In this document: positions 1-13,800 of the stretch, in pieces
Position numbering within the stretch: the stretch's first letter is position 1
Layout: each line of letters starts with the position of its first letter
Source: Zea mays
Taxonomy: Eukaryota > Streptophyta > Magnoliopsida > Poales > Poaceae
Assembly (NCBI RefSeq): GCF_902167145.1
Contig: NW_023367370.1
Span: 1 to 64,000, forward strand
Direction of reading: 5' to 3'
DNA length: 64,000 nt
Translations under genes and position numbers: made by a program
The notes under the pieces: generated by a model
What the model saw: the letters and a program-made list of their open reading frames with translations, nothing else
Database searches by the model: none
What the model was told of the DNA's origin: nothing

Positions 1-935
1 GGGGGTTGTGTGGCCATTGATCATCGACCAATGGCTCATACACCTCACCCCACATATGTTTCCTTGCCATAGACCACATTCTTGGATTTCTGGTGGAGAC
101 CATTTGTTGGTCAAAAATCCGTAGGTGTTAGCTTTCGATATTATTGAAAATGGTCGTTCATGGCTATTTTCATCAAAAATGGGGGTTGTGTGGCCATTTA
201 TCATCGACTAGAGGCTCATAAAACTCACCCCACATATGTTTCCTTGCCATAGATTACATTCTTGGATTTCTGGTGGAAACCATTTCTTGGTTAAGAACTC
301 GTACGTGTTAGCCTTCGGTATTATTGAAAATGGTCATTCATGGCTATTTTCGGCAAAATGGGGGTTGTGTGGCCATTGATCGTCGACCAGAGGCTCATAC
401 ACCTCACCCCACATATGTTTCCTTGTCGTAGATCACATTCTTGGATTTCTGGTGGAGATCATTTCTTGGTCAAAAATCCGTAGGTGTTAGCCTTCGGTAT
501 TATTGAAAATGGTCGTTCATGGCTATTTTCGACAAAAATGGGGGTTGTGTGGCCATTGATCATCGACCAGACGCTCATACACCTCACCCCACATATGATT
601 CCTTGCCATAGATCACATTCTTGGATTTCTGGTGGAGACCATTTCTTGGTCAAAAATCCGTAGGTGTTAGCCTTCGGTATTATTGAAAATGGTCGTTCAT
701 GGCTATTTTCGACAAAAATGGGGGTTGTGTGGCCATTGATCATCGACCAGACGCTCATACACCTCACCCCACATATGTTTCCTTGCCATAGATCACATTC
801 TTAGATTTCTGGTGGAGACCATTTCTTGGTCAAAAATCCGTAGGTGTTAGCCTTCGGTATTATTGAAAATGGTCGCTCATGGCTATTTTCGACAAAAATG
901 GGGGTTGTGTGGCCATTGATCATCGACCAGAGGCT

Positions 936-1590
936 GAAGGCTAACACCTACAGATTTTTAACCAAGAAATGGTCTCCACCAGAAATCCAAGAATGTAATC
1001 TATGGCAAGGAAACATATGTGGGGTGAGGTTTATGAGCCTCTAGTCGATGATAAATGGCCACACAACCCCCATTTTTATGAAAATAGCCATGAGCGACCA
1101 TTTTCAATAATATTAGAGGCTAAGACCTACGGATTTTTGACCAAGAAATGGTCTCCACCAGAAATCCAAGAATGTGATCTATGGCAAGGAAACATATGTG
1201 GGGTGAGGTGTATGAGCCTCTGGTCGATGATCAATGGCCACACAACCCCCATTTTTGTCGAAAATAGCCATGAATGACCATTTTCAATAATACCGAAGGC
1301 TAACACCTACGGATTTTTGACCAAGAAATGGTCTCCACCAGAAATCCAAGAATGTGATCTATGGCAAGGAAACATATGTGGGGTGAGGTGTATTAGCCTC
1401 TGGTCGATGATCAATGGCCACACAACCCCCATTTTTGCCGAAAATAGCCATGAACGACCATTTTCAATAATGCCGAAGGCTAACACCTACGGATTTTTGA
1501 CCAAGAAATGGTCTCCACCAGAAATCCAAGAATGTGATCTACGACAAGCAAACATATGTGGGGTGAGGGGTATGAGCCTCTGGTCGATGA
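936..1590. repeat. inverted knob180 block 1
   Basis: At 935/936 the direct-orientation monomer stops after AGGCT and the sequence continues as the reverse complement (GAAGGCTAACACC). It returns to direct orientation at 1590/1591. The block is 655 bp, about 3.6 monomers. Both junctions lie at different monomer phases, so part of a monomer was lost at each. Confidence 0.93.
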
Positions 1591-4394
1591 GGAGACCATT
1601 TCTTGGTCTAAAATCCGTAGGTGTTAGCCTCTAGTATTATTGAAAATGGTCGCTCATGGCTATTTTCAAGGTCGCTCATGGCTATTTTCATAAAAAATGG
1701 GGGTTGTGTGGCCATTTATCATCGATAGTACCGAAGAAATGGTCTCCACATATGTTTCCTTGCCATAGATCACATTCTTGGATTTCTGGTGGAGACCATT
1801 TCTTGGTCAAAAATTCGTAGGTGTTAGCCTTCAGTGTCATTGAAAATGGTCGTTCATGGCTATTTTCGACAAAAAATAGGGTTGTGTGGCCATTGATCGT
1901 CGACCAGAGGCTCATACACCTCACCCCACATATGTTTCCTTGCCATAGATCACATTCTTGGATTTCTGGTGGAGACCATTTCTTGGTCAAAAATCCGTAG
2001 GTGTTAGCCTTCGGTATTTTTGAAAATGGTCGTTCATGGCTATTTTCGACAAAAATGGGGGTTGTGTGGCCATTGATCATCGACCAGACGCTCATACACC
2101 TCACCCCACATATGTTTCCTTGCCATAGATCACATTCTTGGATTTCTGGTGGAGACCATTTCTTGGTCTAAAATCCGTAGGTCTTAGCCTCTAGTATTAT
2201 TGAAAATGGTCATTCATGGCTATTTTCGGCAAAATGGGGGTTGTGTGGCCATTGATCGTCGACCAGAGGCTCATACACCTCACCCCACATACTTCGGTAT
2301 TATTGAAAATGGTCGTTCATGGCTATTTTCGGCAAAATGGGGGTTCTGTGGCCATTGATCATCGACCAGAGGCTCGTACACCTCACCCCACATATGTTTC
2401 CTTTCCATAGATCACATTCTTGGATTTCTGGTGGAGACCATTTCTTGGTTAAAAACTCGTACGTGTTAGCCTTCGGTATTATTGAAAATGGTCATTCATG
2501 GCTATTTTCGGCAAAATGGGGGTTGTGTGGCCATTGATCATCGACCAGATGCTCATACACCTCACCGCACATATGTTTCCTTGCCATAGATCACATTCTT
2601 GGATTTCTGGTGGAGACCATTTCTTGGTCTAAAATCCGTAGGTGTTAGCCTCTAGTATTATTGAAAATGGTCGCTCATGGCTATTTTCAAGGTCGCTCAT
2701 GGCTATTTTCATAAAAAATGGGGGTTGTGTGGCCATTTATCATCGACTAGAGGCTCATAAACCTCACCCCACATATGTTTCCTTGCCATAGATCACATTC
2801 TTGGATTTCTGGTGGAGACCATTTCTTGGTCAAAAACTCATACGTGTTAGCCTTCGATATTATTGAAAATGGTCGTTCATGGCTATTTTCGGCAAAATGG
2901 GGGTTCTGTGGCCATTGATCATCGACCAGAGGCTCGTACACCTCACCCCACATATGTTTCCTTGTCATAGATCACATTCTTGGATTTCTGGTGGAGACCA
3001 TTTCTTGGTCTAAAATCCGTAGGTGTTAGCCTCTAGTATTATTGAAAATGGTCGCTCATGGCTATTTTCAAGGTCGCTCATGGCTATTTTCATAAAAAAT
3101 GGGGGTTGTGTGGCCATTTATCATCGATAGTACCGAAGAAATGGTCTCCACATATGTTTCCTTGCCATAGATCACATTCTTGGATTTCTGGTGGAGACCA
3201 TTTCTTGGTCAAAAATTCGTAGGTGTTAGCCTTCAGTGTCATTGAAAATGGTCGTTCATGGCTATTTTCGACAAAAAATAGGGTTGTGTGGCCATTGATC
3301 GTCGACCAGAGGCTCATACACCTCACCCCACATATGTTTCCTTGCCATAGATCACATTCTTGGATTTCTGGTGGAGACCATTTCTTGGTCAAAAATCCGT
3401 AGGTGTTAGCCTTCGGTATTTTTGAAAATGGTCGTTCATGGCTATTTTCGACAAAAATGGGGGTTGTGTGGCCATTGATCATCGACCAGACGCTCATACA
3501 CCTCACCCCACATATGTTTCCTTGCCATAGATCACATTCTTGGATTTCTGGTGGAGACCATTTCTTGGTCTAAAATCCGTAGGTCTTAGCCTCTAGTATT
3601 ATTGAAAATGGTCATTCATGGCTATTTTCGGCAAAATGGGGGTTGTGTGGCCATTGATCGTCGACCAGAGGCTCATACACCTCACCCCACATACTTCGGT
3701 ATTATTGAAAATGGTCGTTCATGGCTATTTTCGGCAAAATGGGGGTTCTGTGGCCATTGATCATCGACCAGAGGCTCGTACACCTCACCCCACATATGTT
3801 TCCTTTCCATAGATCACATTCTTGGATTTCTGGTGGAGACCATTTCTTGGTTAAAAACTCGTACGTGTTAGCCTTCGGTATTATTGAAAATGGTCATTCA
3901 TGGCTATTTTCGGCAAAATGGGGGTTGTGTGGCCATTGATCATCGACCAGATGCTCATACACCTCACCCCACATATGTTTCCTTGCCATAGATCACATTC
4001 TTGGATTTCTGGTGGAGACCATTTCTTGGTCTAAAATCCGTAGGTGTTAGCCTCTAGTATTATTGAAAATGGTCGCTCATGGCTATTTTCAAGGTCGCTC
4101 ATGGCTATTTTCATAAAAAATGGGGGTTGTGTGGCCATTTATCATCGACTAGAGGCTCATAAACCTCACCCCACATATGTTTCCTTGCCATAGATCACAT
4201 TCTTGGATTTCTGGTGGAGACCATTTCTTGGTCAAAAACTCATACGTGTTAGCCTTCGATATTATTGAAAATGGTCGTTCATGGCTATTTTCGGCAAAAT
4301 GGGGGTTCTGTGGCCATTGATCATCGACCAGAGGCTCGTACACCTCACCCCAAATATGTTTCCTTGTCATAGATCACATTCTTGGATTTCTGGT
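1591..4394. repeat. 1402-bp tandem duplication of knob180 monomers
   Basis: 1591-2992 and 2993-4394 are consecutive, nearly identical 1402-bp copies; I noticed single differences at 2565/3967 and 2951/4353. Each copy includes the same truncated monomer (2290/3692) and the same rearranged monomer (1727/3129), so they derive from one recent segmental duplication and not from ordinary monomer similarity. 1402 is not a multiple of 180 because of those deletions. Confidence 0.88.
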
Positions 4395-5520
4395 GGAGAC
4401 CATTTCTTGGTCAAAAATCCGTAGGTGTTAGCCTCTAGTATTTTTGAAAATGGTCGCTCATGGCTATTTTCAAGGTCGCTCATGGCTATTTTCATAAAAA
4501 ATGGGGGTTGTGTGGCCATTTATCATCGACTAGAGGCTCATAAACCTCACCCCACATATGTTTCCTTGCCATAGATTACATTCTTGGATTTCTGGTGGAA
4601 ACCATTTCTTGGTCAAAAATCCGTACGTGTTAGCCTTCGGTATTATTGAAAATGGTCGCTCATGGCTATTTTCAAGGTCGCTCATGGCTATTTTCATAAA
4701 AAATGGGGGTTGTGTGGCCATTTATCATCGACTAGAGGCTCATAAACCTCACCCCACATATGTTTCCTTGCCATAGATCACATTCTTGGATTTCTGGTGG
4801 AGACCATTTCTTGGTCAAAAACTCGTACGTGTTAGCCTTCGGTATTATTGAAAATGGTCGTTCATGGCTATTTTCGGCAAAATGGGGGTTGTGTGGCCAT
4901 TGATCATCGACCAGAGGCTCATACACCTCACCCCACATATGTTTCCTTGCCATAGATCACATTCTTGGATTTCTGGTGGAGACCATTTGTTGGTCAAAAA
5001 TCTGTAGGTGTTAGCCTTCGGTATTATTGAAAATGGTCATTCATGCCATTTCTTGGTTAAAAACTCGTACGTGTTAGCCTTCGGTATTATTGAAAATGGT
5101 CATTCATGGCTATTTTCGACAAAAATGGGGGTTGTGTGGCCATTGATCATCGACCAGAGGCTCATACACCTCACCCCACATATGTTTCATTGCCATAGAT
5201 CACATTCTTGGATTTCTGGTGGAGACCATTTCTTGGTCAAAAATCCGTAGGTGTTAGCCTTCGGTATTATTGAAAATGGTCGTTCATGGCTATTTTCGAC
5301 AAAAATGGGGGTTGTGTGGCCATTGATCATCGACCAGACGCTCATACACCTCACCCCATATGTTTCCTTGCCATAGATCACATTCTTGGATTTCTGGTGG
5401 AGACCATTTCTTGGTCAAAAATCCGTAGGTGTTAGCCTTCGGTTTTATTGAAAATGGTCGCTCATGGCTATTTTCGACAAAAATGGGGGTTGTGTGGCCA
5501 TTGATCATCGACCAGAGGCT

Positions 5521-6175
5521 GAAGGCTAACACCTACGGATTTTTAACCAAGAAATGGTCTCCACCAGAAATCCAAGAATGTAATCTATGGCAAGGAAACA
5601 TATGTGGGGTGAGGTTTATGAGCCTCTAGTCGATGATAAATGGCCACACAACCCCCATTTTTTATGAAAATAGCCATGAGCGACCATTTTCAATAATATT
5701 AGAGGCTAAGACCTATGGATTTTTGACCAAGAAATGGTCTCCACCAGAAATCCAAGGATGTGATCTATGGCAAGGAAACATATGTGGGGTGAGGTGTATG
5801 AGCCTCTGGTCGATGATCAATGGCCACACAACCCCCATTTTTGTCGAAAATAGCCATGAATGACCATTTTCAATAATACCGAAGGCTAACACCTACGGAT
5901 TTTTGACCAAGAAATGGTCTCCACCAGAAATCCAAGAATGTGATCTATGGCAAGGAAACATATGTGGGGTGAGGTGTATGAGCCTCTGGTCGATGATCAA
6001 TGGCCACACAACCCCCATTTTTGCCGAAAATAGCCATGAACGACCATTTTCAATAATACCGAAGGCTAACACCTACGGATTTTTGACCAAGAAATGGTCT
6101 CCACCAGAAATCCAAGAATGTGATCTACGACAAGGAAACATATGTGGGTGAGGTGTATGAGCCTCTGGTCGATGA
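5521..6175. repeat. inverted knob180 block 2 (copy of block 1)
   Basis: Reverse-orientation monomers lie between junctions at 5520/5521 and 6175/6176. Both junctions have the same sequence as those of block 1, at an offset of exactly 4585 bp. The block was therefore duplicated together with its flanks and did not arise independently. Confidence 0.92.
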
Positions 6176-7577
6176 GGAGACCATTTCTTGGTCTAAAATC
6201 CGTAGGTGTTAGCCTCTAGTATTATTGAAAATGGTCGCTCATGGCTATTTTCAAGGTCGCTCATGGCTATTTTCATAAAAAATGGGGGTTGTGTGGCCAT
6301 TTATCATCAATAGTACCGAAGAAATGGTCTCCACATATGTTTCCTTGCCATAGATCACATTCTTGGATTTCTGGTGGAGACCATTTCTTGGTCAAAAATC
6401 CGTAGGTGTTAGCCTTCAGTGTCATTGAAAATGGTCGTTCATGGCTATTTTCGACAAAAATTAGGGTTGTGTGGCCATTGATCGTCGACCAGAGGCTCAT
6501 ACACCTCACCCCACATATGTTTCCTTGCCATAGATCACATTCTTGGATTTCTGGTGGAGACGATTTCTTGGTCAAAAATCCGTAGGTGTTAGCCTTCGGT
6601 ATTTTTGAAAAGGGTCGTTCATGGCTATTTTCGACAAAAATGGGGGTTGTGTGGCCATTGATCATCGACCAGATGCTCATACACCTCACCCCACATATGT
6701 TTCCTTGCCATAGATCACATTATTGGATTTCTGGTGGAGACCATTTCTTGGTCTAAAATCCGTAGGTCTTAGCCTCTAGTATTATTGAAAATGGTCATTC
6801 ATGGCTATTTTCAGCAAAATGGGGGTTGTGTGGCCATTGATCGTCGACCAGAGGCTCATACACCTCACCCCACATACTTCGGTATTATTGAAAATGGTCG
6901 TTCATGGCTATTTTCGGCAAAATGGGGGTTCTGTGGCCATTGATCATCGACCAGAGGCTCGTACACCTCACCCCACATATGTTTCCTTTCCATAGATCAC
7001 ATTCTTGGATTTCTGGTGGAGACCATTTCTTGGTTAAAAACTCATACGTGTTAGCCTTCGGTATTATTGAAAATGGTCATTCATGGCTATTTTCGGCAAA
7101 ATGGGGGTTGTGTGGCCATTGATCATCGACCAGACGCTCATACACCTCACCCCACATATGTTTCCTTGCCATAGATCACATTCTTGGATTTCTGGTGGAG
7201 ACCATTTCTTGGTCTAAAATCCGTAGGTGTTAGCCTCTAGTATTATTGAAAATGGTCGCTCATGGCTATTTTCAAGGTCGCTCATGGCTATTTTCATAAA
7301 AAATGGGGTTGTGTGGCCATTTATCATCGACTAGAGGCTCATAAACCTCACCCCACATATGTTTCCTTGCCATAGATCACATTCTTGGATTTCTGGTGGA
7401 GACCATTTCTTGGTCAAAAACTCGTACGTGTTAGCCTTCGGTATTATTGAAAATGGTCGTTCATGGCTATTTTCGGCAAAATGGGGGTTCTGTGGCCATT
7501 GATCATCGACCAGAGGCTCGTACACCTCACCCCACATATGTTTCCTTGCCATAGATCACATTCTTGGATTTCTGGTG
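6176..7577. repeat. third copy of the 1402-bp knob180 segment
   Basis: This stretch repeats 1591-2992 at +4585 and 2993-4394 at about +3183. It includes the truncated monomer near 6875 and the rearranged monomer near 6308-6334. It is more diverged than the first two copies are from each other. Similarity to the region following copy 2 continues to about 8280. Confidence 0.82.
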
Positions 7578-10140
7578 GAGACCATTTCTTGGTCAAAAAT
7601 CCGTAGGTGTTAGCCTCTAGTATTATTGAAAATGGTCGCTCATGGCTATTTTCAAGGTCGCTCATGGCTATTTTCATAAAAAATGGCGGTTGTGTGGCCA
7701 TTTATCATCGACTAGAGGCTCATAAACCTCACCCCACATATGTTTCCTTGCCATAGATTACATTCTTGGATTTCTGGTGGAAACCATTTCTTGGTCAAAA
7801 ATCCGTACGTGTTAGCCTTCGGTATTATTGAAAATGGTCGCTCATGGCTATTTTCAAGGTCGCTCATGGCTATTTTCATAAAAAATGGGGGTTGTGTGGC
7901 CATTTATCATCGACTAGAGGCTCATAAACCTCACCCCACATATGTTTCCTTGCCATAGATCACATTCTTGGATTTCTGGTGGAGACCATTTCTTGGTCAA
8001 AAACTCGTACGTGTTAGCCTTCGGTATTATTGAAAATGGTCGTTAATGGCTATTTTCGGCAAAATGGGGGTTGTGTGGCCATTGATCATCGACCAGAGGC
8101 TCGTACACCTCACCCCACATATGTTTCCTTGCCATAGATCACATTCTTGGATTTCTGGTGGAGACCATTTCTTGGTCAAAAATCCGTAGGTGTTAGCCTT
8201 CGGTATTATTGAAAATGGTCATTCATGCCATTTCTTGGTTAAAAATTCGTACGTGTTAGCCTTCGGTATTATTGAAAATGGTCGTTGATCACTATTTTCG
8301 ACAAAAATGGGGGTTGTGTGGCCATTTATCATTGACTAGAGGCTCGTACACTTCACCCCACATACGTTTTCTTGCTATAGATCACATTCTTAGATTTCTG
8401 GTGGAGACCATTTCTTGGTCAAAAATCCGTAGGTGTTAGCCTTCGGTATTATTGAAAATGGTCGTTCATAGCTATTTTCGATAAAAATGGGGGTTGTGTG
8501 GCCATTGATCATCGACCAAAGGCTCATACACCTCACCCCACATATGTTTCCTTGCCATAGACCACATTCTTGGATTTCTGGTGGAGACCATTTGTTGGTC
8601 AAAAATCCGTAGGTGTTAGCCTTTGGTATTATTGAAAATGGTCGTACATGGCTATTTGCATCAAAAATGGGGTTTGTGTGGCCATTTATCATCAACCAGA
8701 GGCTCGTACACCTCACCCCACATATGTTTCCTTGCCATAGATCACATTCTTGGATTTCTAGTGGAGAGCATTTCTTGGTCAAAAATTCGTACGTGTTAGC
8801 CTTCAGTATTATTGAAAATGGTCGTGGTCGTTCATGGCTATTTTCGACAAAATGGGGGTTGTGTGGCCATTGATCATCGACAAGAGGCTCATACACCTCA
8901 CCCACATATGTTTCCTTGTCGTAGATCACATTCTTGGATTTCTGGTGGAGACCATTTCTTGGTCAAAAATCCGTATGTGTTAGCCTACGGTATTATTGAA
9001 AATTTTCGTTCATGGCTATTTTCTACAAAATAGAGGTTCTGTGGCCATTGATCATCGACCAGAGGCTCATACACCTCACCCACATATGTTTTCTTGCCGC
9101 AGAACACATTCTTGGATTTCTGGTGGAGACCATTTCTTGGGCAAAAATCCGAATGTGTTAGCCTTCGGTAATATTGAAAATGGTTATTCATGGCTATTTT
9201 CGACAAAAATGGGGGTTGTGTGGCCATTTATCTTCAACCAGAGGCTCATACACCTCACTACACATATGTTTTCTTGCCATAGATCACAATCTTGGATTTA
9301 TGGTGGAGACCATTTCTTGGTCAAAAATCCGTAGGTGTTAGCCGTCAGTGTCATTGAAAATGGTCATTCATGGCTATTTTCGGCAAAATGGGGGTTGTGT
9401 GGCCATTGATCGTCGACCAGAGGCTCATACACCTCACCCCACATATGTTTCCTTGTCGTAGATCACATTCTTGGATTTCTGGTGGAGACCATTTCTTGGT
9501 CAAAAATCCGTAGGTGTTAGCCTTCGATATTATTGAAAATGGTCGTTCATGGCTATTTTCGACAAAAATGGGGGTTGTGTGGCCATTGATCATCGACCAG
9601 AGGCTCATACACCTCACCCCACATATGTTTCCTTGCCATAGATCACATTCTTGGATTTCTGGTGGAGACAATTTCTTGGTCAAAAATCCGTAGGTGTTAG
9701 CCTTCGGTATTATTGAAGATGGTCGTTCATGGCTATTTTCGACAAAAATGGGGGTTGTGTGGCCATTGATCATCGACCAGAGGCTCATACACCTCACCCC
9801 ACATATGTTTCCTTGCCATAGGTCACATTCTTGTTTTTCTGGTGGAGACCATTTCTTGGTCAAAAAATCGTGGGTGTTAGCCTTCGGTATTATTGAAAAT
9901 GGTCGTTCATGGCTATTTTCATAAAAAATGGGGGTTGTGTGGCCATTGATCATCGACCAGACGCTCATACACCTCACCCCACATATGTTTCCTTGCCATA
10001 GATCACATTCTTGGATTTCTGGTGGAGACCATTTCTTGGTCAAAAATCCGTAGGTCTTAGCCTCTAGTATTATTGAAAATGGTCGCTCATGGCTATTTTC
10101 ATAATAAATGGGGGTTGTGTGGCCATTGATCATCGACCAA

Positions 10141-10373
10141 GCCATGAACGACCATTTTCAAAAATACCAAAGGCTAACACGTACGGATTTTTGACCAAGA
10201 AATGGTCTCCACCAGAAATCCAAGAATGTGATCTATGGCAAGGAAACATATGTGGGGTGAGGTTTATGAGCCTCTAGTCGATGATAAATGGCCACACAAC
10301 CCCCATTTTTTATGAAAATAGACATGAGCGACCTTGAAAATAGCCATGAGCGACCATTTTCAATAATACTAGA
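10141..10373. repeat. inverted knob180 block 3
   Basis: Orientation flips after CATCGACCAA (10140) to GCCATGAACGACC and flips back around 10373/10374, where an inverted AATAATACTAG meets direct-orientation AAAAATCTGTAGG. About 233 bp are inverted. The junctions differ from those of blocks 1 and 2, so this is an independent event. Confidence 0.88.
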
Positions 10374-10893
10374 AAAATCTGTAGGTCTTAGCCTCTAGTA
10401 TTATTGAAAATGGTCGCTCATGGCTATTTTCATAAAAAATGGGGGTTGTGTGGCCATTGATCATCGACTAGAGGCTCATACACCTCACCCCACATATGTT
10501 TCCTTGCCATAGATCACATTCTTGGATTTCTGGTGGAGACCATTTCTTGGTCTAAAATCCGTAGGTGTTAGCCTCTAGTATTATTGAAAATGGTCGCTCA
10601 TGGCTATTTTCATAAAAAATGGGGGTTGTGTGGCCATTGATCATCGACCAGAGGCTCGTACACCTCACCCCACATATGTTTCCTTGCCATAGATTACATT
10701 CTTGGATTTCTGGTGGAAACCATTTCTTGGTTAAAAACTCGTACGTGTTAGCCTTCGGTATTATTGAAAATGGTCATTCATGGCTATTTTCGGCAAAATG
10801 GGGGTTGTGTGGCCATTGATCATCGACCAGAGGCTCATACACCTCACCCCACATATGTTTCCTTGCCATAGATCACATTCTTGGATTTCTGGT

Positions 10894-13800
10894 GGAGACC
10901 ATTGATCTTCGACCAAAGGCTCATACACCTCACTACACATATGTTTCCTTGCCATAGATCACATTCTTGGATTTATGGTGGAGACCATTTCTTGGTCAAA
11001 AATCCGTAGGTGTTAGCCTTCAGTGTCATTGAAAATGGTCGTTCATGGCTATTTTCGACAAAAATTAGGGTTGTGTGGCCATTGATCGTCGACCAGAGGC
11101 TCATACACCTCACCCCACATACGTTTCCTTGCCATAGATCACATTCTTGGATTTCTGGTGGAGACCATTTGTTGGTCAAAAATCCATAGGTGATAGCTTT
11201 CGATATTATTGAAAATGGTCGTTCATGGCTATTTTCATCAAAAATGGGGGTTGTGTGGCCATTTATCATCGACCAGAGGCTCGTACACCTCACCCCACAT
11301 ATGTTTCCTTGCCATAGATTACATTCTTGGATTTCTGGTGGAAACCATTTCTTGGTTAAAAACTCGTACGTGTTAGCCTTCGGTATTATTGAAAATGGTC
11401 GTTCATGGCTATTTTCGGCAAAATGGGGGTTGTGTGGCCATTGATCATCGACCAGAGGCTCATACACCTCACCCCACATATGTTTCCTTGCCATAGATCA
11501 CATTCTTGGATTTCTGGTGGAGACCATTGATCTTCGACCAGAGGCTCATACACCTCACTACACATATGTTTCCTTGCCATAGATCACATTCTTGGATTTC
11601 TGATGGAGACCATTTCTTGGGCAAAAATCCGAATGTGTTAGCCTTCGGTATTTTTGAAAATGGTCATTCATGGCTATTTTCGACAAAAATGGGGGTTGTG
11701 TGGCCATTGATCATCGACTAGAGGCTCATACACCTCACCACATATGTTTCCTTGCCATAGATCACATTCTTGGATTTCTGGTGGAAACCATTTCTTGGTT
11801 AAAAACTCGTACGTGTTAGCCTTCGGTATTATTGAAAATGGTCGTTCATGGCTATTTTCGGCAAAATGGGGGTTGTGTGGCCATTGATCATCGACCAGAG
11901 GCTCGTACACCTCACCCCACATATGTTTCCTAGCCATAGATCACATTCTTGGATTTCTGGTGGAGATCATTTCTTGGTCTAAAATCCGTAGGTGTAGCCT
12001 CTAGTATTATTGAAAATGGTCGCTCATGGCTATTTTCAAGGTCGCTCATGGCTATTTTCATAAAAAATGGGGGTTGTGTGGCCATTTATCATCGACTAGA
12101 GGCTCATAAACCTCACCCCACATATGTTTCCTTGCCATAGATCACATTCTTGGATTTCTGGTGGAGACCATTTCTTGGTCTAAAATCTGTAGGTGTTAGC
12201 CTCTAGTATTATTGAAAATGGTCGCTCATGGCTATTTTCATCAAAAATGGGGGTTGTGTGGCCATTTATCATCGACCAGAGGCTCGTACACCTCACCCCA
12301 CATATGTTTCCTTGCCATAGATTACATTCTTGGATTTCTGGTGGAAACCATTTCTTGGTTAAAAACTCGTACGTGTTAGCCTTCGGTATTATTGAAAATG
12401 GTCATTCATGGCTATTTTCGGCAAAATGGCGGTTGTGTGGCCATTGATCATCGACCAGAGGCTCATACACCTCACCCCACATATGTTTCCTTGCCATAGA
12501 TCACATTCTTGGATTTCTGGTGGAGACCATTGATCTTCGACCAGAGGCTCATACACCTCACTACACATATGTTTCCTTGCCATAGATCACATTCTTGGAT
12601 TTATGGTGGAGACCATTTCTTGGTCAAAAATCAGTAGGTGTTAGCCTTCGGTATTATTGAAAATGGTCGTTCATGGCTCTTTTCGGCAAAATGGGGGTTG
12701 TGTGGCTATTGATCATCGACCAGAGGCTCGTACACCTCACCCCACATATGTTTCCTTGCCATAGATCACATTCTTGGATTTCTGGTGGAGACCATTTCTT
12801 GGTCAAAAATCCGTAAGTGTTAGCCTTCAGTGTCATTGAAAATGGTCGTTCATGGCTATTTTCGACAAAAATTAGGGTTGTGTGGCCATTGATCGTCGAC
12901 CAGAGGCTCATACACCTCACCCCACATATGTTTCCTTGCCATAGATCACATTCTTGGATTTCTGGTGGAGACCATTTGTTGGTCAAAAATCCGTAGGTGT
13001 TAGCTTTCGATATTATTGAAAATGGTCGTTCATGGCTATTTTCATCAAAAATGGGGGTTGTGTGGCCATTTATCATCGACCAGAGGCTCGTACACCTCAC
13101 CCCACATATGTTTCCTTGCCATAGATTACATTCTTGGATTTCTGGTGGAAACCATTTCTTGGTTAAAAACTCGTACGTGTTAGCCTTCGGTATTATTGAA
13201 AATGGTCATTCATGGCTATTTTCGGCAAAATGGGGGTTGTGTGGCCATTGATCATCGACCAGAGGCTCATACACCTCACCCCACATATGTTTCCTTGCCA
13301 TAGATCACATTCTTGGATTTCTGGTGGAGACCATTGATCTTCGACTAGAGGCTCATACACCTCACTACACATATGTTTCCTTGCCATAGATCACATTCTT
13401 GGATTTCTGGTGGAGACCATTTCTTGGGCAAAAATCCGAATGTGTTAGCCTTCGGTATTTTTGAAAATGGTAATTCATGGCTATTTTTGACAAAAATGGG
13501 GGTTGTGTGGCCATTGATCATCGACTAGAGGCTCATACACGTCACCACATATGTTTCCTTGCCATAGATCACATTCTTGGATTTCTGGTGGAAACCATTT
13601 CTTGGTTAAAAACTCGTACGTGTTAGCCTTTGGTATTATTGAAAATGGTCGTTCATGGCTATTTTCGGCAAAATGGGGGTTGTGTGGCCATTGATCATCG
13701 ACCAGAGGCTCGTACACCTCACCCCACATATGTTTCCTAGCCATAGATCACATTCTTGGATTTCTGGTGGAGACCATTTCTTGGTCTAAAATCCGTAGGT

